In this document: positions 1-4,536 of the stretch, one piece after another
Position numbering within the stretch: position 1 is the first letter of the stretch
How the letters are laid out: every line of letters starts with the position of its first letter
Assembly (NCBI GenBank): GCA_036401055.1
Contig: DASWWC010000069.1
Coordinates: 1-5,806, forward strand
DNA length: 5,806 bases
Direction of reading: 5' to 3'
Source of the DNA: Pelomonas sp036401055
Lineage (GTDB): Bacteria; Pseudomonadota; Gammaproteobacteria; Burkholderiales; Burkholderiaceae_C
Position numbers and translations under genes: made by a program
Notes under the pieces: model-generated
Database searches by the model: none
Seen by the model: the letters and a program-made list of their open reading frames with translations, nothing else
What the model was told of the DNA's origin: nothing

Positions 1-881
1 GGCGCGGCGCTGTCGAACAACATGGCGTCGCCCGGCCCCAGCAGCGCCAGGCGCAACCCCGTGCGTGGCAGGTCGGCCGGCGGCCATTGCGGCCCGCCGG
101 GGCGGAACAGCGCCTCGCGGAAGGCCGGCACCGGCAGGCGGATGGAGAGAGTGGTGCGGCGCGTGCAGGGCTCGCCGGCGTTCAGGCAGGGCCCCTCGCG
201 CCACACCCAGCCGCGGAAGTCGCGTTGCGGGCGGGCACGGCGCGGCAGCGTGGCGCCATCGCCCGTGTCGACGGCAAAGCCCGCCAGCTGGCCGTGCTGC
301 GCATCGAGCGCCTCGAAAGGTGCCAGCCAGTTCTGCACCTCGCCGCCCCGCTGCAGGCTGACGCGCACGCGGTGCACGCCGGCCAGGTCCAGCGCGCCGC
401 GTTCGCGGGCCAACAGCGGCGGCGCGTCCACGCTGGCCACCAAGTAGACAAAGCCGCCCGCGTAGGCATTGCTGCCCACCGCCGCGCACAGGCTGGCCCC
501 GCCGGGGTACTGCCGCGCGCAGCCGGCCATCTCGACGGCGCGCTGGGCCTTGGTGGCATCGTCGAAGTCGATGGCGCCGAAGGGCAGAACCAGCGGCGCC
601 ACCCAGCCGGGCTCGACCTGCGGCGCTTCAGGGTTCAGCAGCGCCAACTGGCCGGACGGGTGGCGCAGCTGGGCGACGACCTCGGCCAGCGACTTCGCGA
701 AGGTCTGCTGGTAGCGCTGGGCGTTGCGCTGGCGTTCCTCGTTCAGCAGCGCCAGCGCGAGGGCCAATGTGGCCAATGCCAGCGCCACGAAGACGAGGTG
801 GAAGACGATGCGGTTGCGGAAGGCCGCGACGCCCAGGCGCGGCATGTCGGGCAGCGGGATGTCGACTCGGCCGAGCTTCAT
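1..881 (-). CDS. Membrane sensor protein, probable sensor histidine kinase (N-terminal part, gene runs off the left edge)
   Basis: An open frame without a stop runs from an ATG at 881 (minus strand) to the window edge, giving 293 visible residues. It starts 11 bases after the stop of a response regulator on the same strand, so the two are probably one operon and may be translationally coupled; no clear Shine-Dalgarno is visible. Residues 25-46 form a strong transmembrane helix (VFHLVFVALALATLALALAL core) with arginines on its N-terminal side. A charged stretch follows (about 47-75), then what is probably a periplasmic sensing domain to the edge. This domain has two closely spaced cysteine pairs, C121/C132 and C232/C239, that could form disulfides. 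The histidine kinase identity is inferred from the response-regulator neighbour and the N-terminal architecture; no H-box, HAMP or ATPase motif lies within the window. A second in-frame Met at 845 (residue 13) is an alternative start just before the helix. The ligand is unknown. Confidence 0.72.
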   Translation of the reverse strand, partial: MKLGRVDIPLPDMPRLGVAAFRNRIVFHLVFVALALATLALALALLNEERQRNAQRYQQTFAKSLAEVVAQLRHPSGQLALLNPEAPQVEPGWVAPLVLPFGAIDFDDATKAQRAVEMAGCARQYPGGASLCAAVGSNAYAGGFVYLVASVDAPPLLARERGALDLAGVHRVRVSLQRGGEVQNWLAPFEALDAQHGQLAGFAVDTGDGATLPRRARPQRDFRGWVWREGPCLNAGEPCTRRTTLSIRLPVPAFREALFRPGGPQWPPADLPRTGLRLALLGPGDAMLFDSAA

Positions 882-892
882 CCGTCGCGCGG

Positions 893-1591
893 TCAGGCCC
901 CGGTCCAGCGGAAGCCGCGCATCGGGATGTTCTCGATGCCGTCGAAGGCCGGGTCCACGTCGCGGAAGGCGTCGCGGATGGTCGCCACATGCTTGCGCAC
1001 GTTGTCGCGGTTGCGGCCGCTCTTGACGACGTCGAACAGCTCCTCGTAGCTGACGACCTCGCCGGCGCGCGCATGCAGCGTCGCGAGGATGCGCTGTGCC
1101 GTCAGCGGCAGGTTGATGCGCTGTTGCCGCCACATCGGCGTGCGCTGCTTCAGCGGGTCCAGTTGCAGGCTGTCGTCGGTCTTGAGAGCCGGTTTCGCGG
1201 CCGCTTCCTTGAGCCGTGCCGTGCGCAGGATGTCCAGGAAGGTCTCGACGAACTCGGCCTCGTCGAAGGTGGTCTTTTGCAGGTAGTCCCAGGCGTCCAG
1301 CGCCTTCATGATGCTGCGGTAGATGGCCGCCGGCATGGCCGACACGACCAGCACCGGCGTGCCCAGGCCCTGCTTGTTGATCTCGTTGATCAGCGCCACG
1401 CCGGCATTGCGCTCGCGGCCCAGCTCGATGTCGAGCACGACGAGGTCGTAGCGCTCGCGTTGCAGCGCAGCCTCGGCGGCGTCGCGGTCGAAGTGCTGGT
1501 CAACGGTCAGCTCCGGGCGGGCGGCGCGTATCCAGCCGGCGAGCTGTTCGCTGGTGGTGGGGTCGTCCTCGATGACGGCGATGCGGGGCAT
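893..1591 (-). CDS. Two-component response regulator, OmpR-like (receiver plus winged-helix DNA-binding domain)
   Basis: A cytoplasmic transcription factor expected to be phosphorylated by the adjacent sensor protein. With the start at 1591 it has 232 residues, normal for the OmpR/PhoB class. The receiver domain (about residues 1-120) opens with IAVIEDD, giving the acidic pair D9/D10. It has the phosphoacceptor D54 in VVLDIELG, a conserved Ser at 84 in VLVVSAMP, and the conserved Lys at 106 in YLQK. The C-terminal part (about 140-232) looks like a Trans_reg_C winged helix: a helix with NVRKHVATIRDAF, then a wing ending in the hairpin NIPMRGFRW, where OmpR members usually have RGxGYR. Start choice is uncertain. 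ATG codons at 1591 and 1600 both fit, and neither has a clear Shine-Dalgarno. I chose 1591 because it puts the first beta strand at the usual distance from the N-terminus. The frame stays open to an ATG at 1708, but that extension is not receiver-like and covers the intergenic hairpin. The target genes cannot be read from the sequence. Confidence 0.9.
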   Translation of the reverse strand: MPRIAVIEDDPTTSEQLAGWIRAARPELTVDQHFDRDAAEAALQRERYDLVVLDIELGRERNAGVALINEINKQGLGTPVLVVSAMPAAIYRSIMKALDAWDYLQKTTFDEAEFVETFLDILRTARLKEAAAKPALKTDDSLQLDPLKQRTPMWRQQRINLPLTAQRILATLHARAGEVVSYEELFDVVKSGRNRDNVRKHVATIRDAFRDVDPAFDGIENIPMRGFRWTGA

Positions 1592-1631
1592 GGCCGGCAT
1601 TCTGGCGACAAAGCCGCCTTCGCCGGGCCGG

Positions 1632-1649
1632 CCGGAAGAAAGCTTCCGG
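1632..1649. promoter_or_regulatory. Perfect inverted repeat in the divergent intergenic region
   Basis: CCGGAAG (1632-1638) and CTTCCGG (1643-1649) form a perfect 7-bp inverted repeat around a 4-base AAAG centre. It lies about 40 bases upstream of the response regulator start and about 90 bases upstream of the zinc-ribbon gene. It could be a dimeric-regulator operator or a hairpin in the 5' leader of the regulator mRNA. A run of five T at 1663-1667 is 13 bases beyond the stem on the plus strand, too far for a classic intrinsic terminator. The arm CCGGAAG also appears twice before the SPFH gene (3153-3159 and 3175-3181). The function is inferred only from symmetry and position. Confidence 0.4.
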
Positions 1650-1708
1650 TCGTCAGCGGTCTTTTTCACCTGGGTCCGGCAGGCGGGCTGGACGCGCGCG
1701 CCGGGCAT

Positions 1709-1723
1709 AGTGCGCAGCGCACT
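1709..1723. promoter_or_regulatory. 15-bp perfect palindrome just upstream of the zinc-ribbon gene
   Basis: AGTGCGC (1709-1715) and GCGCACT (1717-1723) are perfect inverted repeats around a single A at 1716. The site ends two bases before the AAGGAG ribosome binding site of the zinc-ribbon gene. With a one-base centre it suits a dimeric DNA-binding protein better than a long RNA hairpin, although a 5-bp stem with a GCAGC loop could form in RNA. It could act as a repressor site or mask the ribosome binding site. I could not find a convincing -35/-10 pair nearby to place it relative to a promoter. Confidence 0.4.
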
Positions 1724-1737
1724 TCAAGGAGAGCCGC

Positions 1738-1974
1738 ATGCCGCAACACGATGACCGCCCGCTGCCTGATGCCGCCAGGGCCTGCCCGAAGTGCGGGTCC
1801 CACGCCAAGCAGCTGGGCGAGTTCCGCGCCGCGGGTGGCTTCCTGTCCTCGTTCTTCGACTACAGCAACCGCCGGTTCAAGTCCGTGTCCTGCCGCCAGT
1901 GCGGCTACACGGAGTTCTACAACGCCTCCATCTCCGGCACGGCAAAGTTCCTGGACTTCCTGGCGGGGAACTGA
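1738..1974 (+). CDS. Small zinc-ribbon protein (DUF2082-like)
   Basis: A 78-residue cytoplasmic protein with four cysteines in a zinc-ribbon layout: C16-P-K-C19 near the N-terminus and C52-R-Q-C55-G-Y in the second half. Between the knuckles is a Phe/Gly/Ser-rich segment (about 27-50), and the protein ends in a short hydrophobic tail. Length and the C-x2-C...C-x2-CGY pattern match the small zinc-ribbon proteins annotated as DUF2082, predicted nucleic-acid-binding proteins whose role is not established. The start is well supported: AAGGAG at 1726-1731 sits 6 bases before the ATG. A 15-bp palindrome lies directly upstream of that ribosome binding site. The gene is divergent from the response regulator, so the two may share regulation, but nothing in the sequence proves this. 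No membrane segment or signal peptide is seen. Confidence 0.9.
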   Translation: MPQHDDRPLPDAARACPKCGSHAKQLGEFRAAGGFLSSFFDYSNRRFKSVSCRQCGYTEFYNASISGTAKFLDFLAGN

Positions 1975-2074
1975 GCATGCGCAAGCTGCTCGCCGGCCTG
2001 CCGGCCTGGGCTCGCCGAAGCGAAGGCGCGTGAAGTGCTGTTCAATCGCTGATCGCCGAGCGAATCACCACACC

Positions 2075-2470
2075 ATGTCCCACCGCCTCGCCTCCTGCAG
2101 CTGCGGCCAGCTCACCGCGCAGGTGATCGGCGAGCCCGTGCGAATCTCCATCTGCCACTGCCTGGCCTGCCAGCGCCGCACGGGCAGCGTGTTCGGGCAG
2201 CAGGCGCGGTTTCGGCGCGAGGACGTGAAAGTCGCCGGCACATCCACCGTCTTCGCGCGGGCCGGTGACGAGGGGCCGGGAGCGAGGTTCCATTTCTGCC
2301 CGAGGTGCGGCGCGACGGTCTGGTACGAGCTGTTGGGCCTGGAGGATTTCCTGGCCATCCCCGTCGGCGCCTTCGCCGACCCCAGCTTCCCACCGCCCAC
2401 CGTGTCGGTCTACGAGGAGCGCATGCACGGCTGGGTGGTGCCGCCGGCGGATGCGGAACACCACGCCTGA
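2075..2470 (+). CDS. GFA/CENP-V-fold zinc protein (glutathione-dependent formaldehyde-activating enzyme family)
   Basis: A 131-residue protein with the full zinc signature of the GFA family: C8-S-C10-G near the start, C27-H-C29-x2-C32 with the typical following QRRTGS, and FC75-P-R-C78-G. These cysteines form the two zinc sites of the fold. The length is normal for a single-domain member. The family is named after Gfa, reported to accelerate formaldehyde-glutathione adduct formation, but most small members have no proven reaction, so the enzyme activity is a family label and not a prediction. The frame stays open far upstream, but homology begins at the ATG at 2075, where the usual short leader before CSCG is present. 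No strong ribosome binding site precedes it. The preceding 100 bases contain no convincing gene. A cupin relic follows immediately after the stop. Confidence 0.9.
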   Translation: MSHRLASCSCGQLTAQVIGEPVRISICHCLACQRRTGSVFGQQARFRREDVKVAGTSTVFARAGDEGPGARFHFCPRCGATVWYELLGLEDFLAIPVGAFADPSFPPPTVSVYEERMHGWVVPPADAEHHA

Positions 2471-2471
2471 C

Positions 2472-2600
2472 AGAACAGGCGCCATCACCCAGTTCGGCGC
2501 TTCGCTGCGGGTGCTGCTGCCGGGGGCCAAGGCGTCCATCCGCCATAGGCACGAGCATGTCGACAAGTTCCTGTTCGTCGTCAGCGGCGTCGTGCCATGG
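2472..2600 (+). pseudogene. Remnant of a cupin-domain gene (both ends missing)
   Basis: Directly after the GFA stop codon, a different frame reads RTGAITQFGASLRVLLPGAK and then ASIRHRHEHVDKFLFVVSGV. This follows the first half of a small cupin domain: TQFG-x-x-L, then PGA, then the metal-binding H-x-H-(x)3-4-D/E segment, then F-x-x-V-x-x-G. There is no start codon at its beginning; the only upstream ATG in frame (2265) lies inside the GFA gene, where this frame is not protein-like. After about 2600 the similarity stops. The second cupin motif is absent, and the frame runs into the ribosome binding site of the next gene, ending around 2642. I read it as a leftover of a deleted cupin gene whose 5' end was replaced at the GFA boundary. 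An overlapping intact gene is unlikely. The cupin assignment is by eye. Confidence 0.6.
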
Positions 2601-2625
2601 TTCAATGATTCCAGCTGCCAGGAAC

Positions 2626-2633
2626 AGGGAGGA
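2626..2633 (+). promoter_or_regulatory. Strong ribosome binding site for the secreted protein gene
   Basis: AGGGAGGA at 2626-2633 is close to the ideal anti-Shine-Dalgarno complement and leaves about 5-6 bases to the ATG at 2639. It is the best ribosome binding site in the window and fixes the start of the downstream gene, although it lies right after the decayed cupin sequence. Confidence 0.75.
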
Positions 2634-2638
2634 CCGTC

Positions 2639-3112
2639 ATGAAGAGCGTCTGGGTGGCCGCGTTGGCCTTGCTTTCGGCCTCTGTCGCGACAGCCAAGGA
2701 GTCCGTGGAGGGCATGGCGATCCACAGCCCCAAGGATGCCTTGATGCTGGTGTCCACGGACAGCTTCGGATCGATATCGCTGGATGCGCTGGCCAAGGAC
2801 ATCAAGGGCGACGTCGTCTACGGCGGGCGGGCGAAGTACTCGACCGGTGTGGTGACGATCCGGTCCCAGAACGACATTGGCCATTACGGCGAGGTGATGT
2901 TCGATTTCAAGCCGCCGCACAACTTCACGAAGGAAGACGTGGTCGCCCAGGGCCGCAAGATCAAGGATGCCAAGCTCTCCGAGCGTGACTCCCTGGTCCG
3001 CGTGAGCTGGCAGTCCGGCATCTTCAGGTGCTGGCTGGATTTCGATTCAGACCCGAAGTACCCGCTGTTCACCTACCTCTGCCATTACGCGGAAAAAGCT
3101 GCGGAGAAATAG
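2639..3112 (+). CDS. Secreted protein of unknown function
   Basis: 157 residues that I do not recognise as any family. Residues 1-19 form a clear Sec signal peptide: MKS, a hydrophobic core VWVAALALLSASV, and an Ala-x-Ala cleavage site at ATA|KES. The mature protein of about 138 residues would be periplasmic or extracellular. It is mixed alpha/beta in appearance, with alternating polar and hydrophobic stretches (VVTIRSQ, GEVMFDF, LVRVSW). Only two cysteines are present, C131 (FRCWLDF) and C148 (YLCHYAE), both near the C-terminus and after the signal, so a single disulfide is plausible. The start is fixed by the strong AGGGAGGA site. Codon use is less GC-extreme than in the flanking genes, and the gene follows a pseudogene, which fits an acquired or reshuffled cassette. 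It is followed by a terminator-like hairpin and appears monocistronic. Expression seems likely; the role cannot be inferred. Confidence 0.82.
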   Translation: MKSVWVAALALLSASVATAKESVEGMAIHSPKDALMLVSTDSFGSISLDALAKDIKGDVVYGGRAKYSTGVVTIRSQNDIGHYGEVMFDFKPPHNFTKEDVVAQGRKIKDAKLSERDSLVRVSWQSGIFRCWLDFDSDPKYPLFTYLCHYAEKAAEK

Positions 3113-3121
3113 GCGGACTGC

Positions 3122-3156
3122 CCGGGGGCCACTGTTCATCGGCTGAACGGCCCCGG
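3122..3156 (+). terminator. Terminator-like hairpin after the secreted protein gene
   Basis: An inverted repeat starts 9 bases after the stop codon at 3112. An outer stem pairs CCGGGG-G-CC with GGCCCCGG (one bulged G). An inner stem pairs GTTCA (3134-3138) with TGAAC (3144-3148) around a TCGGC loop, with an unpaired ACT on the left side. The position suits transcript ending or mRNA 3'-end protection. There is no real T-tract after it, only mixed GATTCCTTCC, so intrinsic termination is uncertain. Confidence 0.4.
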
Positions 3157-3282
3157 AAGATTCCTTCCACGCCGCCGGAAGAGCTTCACCCCGCGCCGCA
3201 CTCGTCCCTTCCCGCGTGACCGGGAACCATGGCCGTCATGCATCGAGCCGATGCAGGACCACCGGCCCAGGAGCCCGTCACC

Positions 3283-4530
3283 ATGCTGCACCGCCTCAAG
3301 TCCCTCGCCGCCTCGCTGCGCAATGCCTTCGGCCGCGGGGCCGGGCGCAGCCTTGATGCCCTTCCCGCTGCCACGCGTTCGCTGCGCCGCGCGCTGCTGC
3401 CGCTGCTGTTCGTCACGGCCGTGACCGCGGCGGGCTATGCCGTCGTCACCCACCCGCCGCTCCAGCCCGTGCCGGCCGGCCAGGCGGCGCTGCGCACCAA
3501 CCAGTTCAGCGGCGGCACGACCGAGTTCCGCAGCGGCAGCTTTCTGCGCATCCCCGGCCTGCACGAGGTGCGCCTGTTCCCGCTGCGCGACCGGAGCTAC
3601 CGCCCCGCGGCCATCGCCCGTGCCGACGGCCCGGCGCCGCTGCAGTCGGTGGAGGGCCTGTCGCTGGGTCTGGACATGAACCTGCGCTGGACCGTGGACG
3701 CCACCCGGCTCGCCGAGCTGTCACGCAGGCTGCCCGATGACATCGAGGCCGACGTCATCGCGCCGGCCGTGCAGGCCGTGGTCTACAAGCAGACCGCCCG
3801 CCACACGGTGCGCGAGATCTTCTCCAGCCAGCGCGCCGAGATCGCCGCGGCGCTGGAGGCCGAGCTGCGCGCGAAGCTGGCCGCCGACGGCATCGTGCTG
3901 CGCGGCGTGCAGATCGGCTCCGTGGATCTGCCGGCCGACTACCGCAAGGGCATGGACCGCCTGCTGGCCGACAGCCTGGCCAGCGAGCGCATGCGCTACA
4001 CGCTGGAGATCAGCGAGAAGCAGGTCAAGCAGACCGAGCTGCAGGCCACGGCCGACAAGCTGCGCCGCGAAACCGCCGCCGAGGCGGCGGGTCGCGAGCA
4101 GGTCATTGCCGCCAAGGCGCAGGAGGAGGCCATGCGCCACGTGCTGCCGTTCAAGCAGAAGCAGATCGAGCAGCGCGCGCTGGAAGCCCAGGCCGACAGC
4201 GCCGCGCGCATCAAGCATGCCGAGGGGCAGGCCCAGGCGCGCCGCATCGAGATCGACGCCGAGGCGGCCGCCCGCCAGAAGCTGGCTGATGCCGAGGCCT
4301 ACCGCATCGCGCAGACCGGCAAGGCCAGCGCCGGCCAGATGGCCGCCGAGGGCGCGCTGCTGACCCGGCACCCGCTGCTGGTGCAGAAGGCGATGGTCGA
4401 CAAGCTCTCCGACAAGGTGCAGGTCATCATCGCGCCGCCGGGGTCGGGGGGCTTCATCGGCAACGCGTTGCTGGGCGGCACCACGCCGCCGGCCCAGGCT
4501 GCCGAAGGCGGCCACACGGAGCAGGAGTAA
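3283..4530 (+). CDS. SPFH/prohibitin-like (band 7) membrane protein with long coiled coil
   Basis: A 415-residue protein with SPFH-family architecture. A basic N-terminus is followed by one transmembrane helix (about 37-55, ALLPLLFVTAVTAAGYAVV). The SPFH domain (about 60-220) has prohibitin-like features: TNQFSGGTTEF, RIPGLHEVRLFPLRDRSY, and QSVEGLSLGLDMNLRW. A long Ala/Glu/Lys/Gln-rich coiled coil spans about 220-365, and a Gly-rich tail follows KVQVIIAPPGSGGF. Members form large oligomeric rings on membranes and scaffold proteases or lipid domains. Topology suggests that the SPFH and coiled-coil parts lie on the periplasmic side, as in HflK/HflC. The start at 3283 is preferred because AGGAG (3269-3273) lies 9 bases before it; an in-frame ATG at 3229 would add 18 poorly conserved-looking residues with no good ribosome binding site. 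It is not a clear HflK, HflC or YbbK orthologue, and no NfeD gene or partner protease is visible beside it. The next gene begins 6 bases after the stop and is probably co-translated. Confidence 0.9.
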   Translation: MLHRLKSLAASLRNAFGRGAGRSLDALPAATRSLRRALLPLLFVTAVTAAGYAVVTHPPLQPVPAGQAALRTNQFSGGTTEFRSGSFLRIPGLHEVRLFPLRDRSYRPAAIARADGPAPLQSVEGLSLGLDMNLRWTVDATRLAELSRRLPDDIEADVIAPAVQAVVYKQTARHTVREIFSSQRAEIAAALEAELRAKLAADGIVLRGVQIGSVDLPADYRKGMDRLLADSLASERMRYTLEISEKQVKQTELQATADKLRRETAAEAAGREQVIAAKAQEEAMRHVLPFKQKQIEQRALEAQADSAARIKHAEGQAQARRIEIDAEAAARQKLADAEAYRIAQTGKASAGQMAAEGALLTRHPLLVQKAMVDKLSDKVQVIIAPPGSGGFIGNALLGGTTPPAQAAEGGHTEQE

Positions 4531-4536
4531 GCCACT

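Noticed and set aside
87..1049. Open frame on the plus strand (320 codons) across the sensor and regulator genes
   Set aside because: Composition is antisense-like, and it crosses the boundary between two well-supported minus-strand genes.
1663..1711. Possible sigma-70 promoter between the T-run and CATAGT (1706-1711)
   Set aside because: CATAGT matches the -10 consensus in four of six positions, but no -35-like hexamer lies at suitable spacing.
1977..2033. 18-codon open frame right after the zinc-ribbon stop
   Set aside because: It is very short, has no ribosome binding site of its own beyond what chance gives, and encodes no recognisable peptide.
767..2074. Very long 5' extension of the GFA reading frame
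   Set aside because: The frame is open only because of GC richness. It overlaps the antisense regulator and the zinc-ribbon gene, and GFA homology begins at 2075.
2560..2590. TCGACA at 2560-2565 as a -35 element for the secreted protein gene
   Set aside because: No -10-like sequence occurs 16-18 bases downstream, and the hexamer lies in the cupin-derived coding remnant.
2042..2920. Open frame on the minus strand (292 codons) opposite the GFA and secreted protein genes
   Set aside because: It is a His/Arg/Gly-rich shadow without motifs; the plus-strand genes have zinc signatures and a signal peptide.
3229..3282. Upstream ATG adding 18 residues to the SPFH protein
   Set aside because: It has no good ribosome binding site, whereas AGGAG is properly placed before 3283 and the shorter protein starts with a typical basic N-terminus before the membrane helix.
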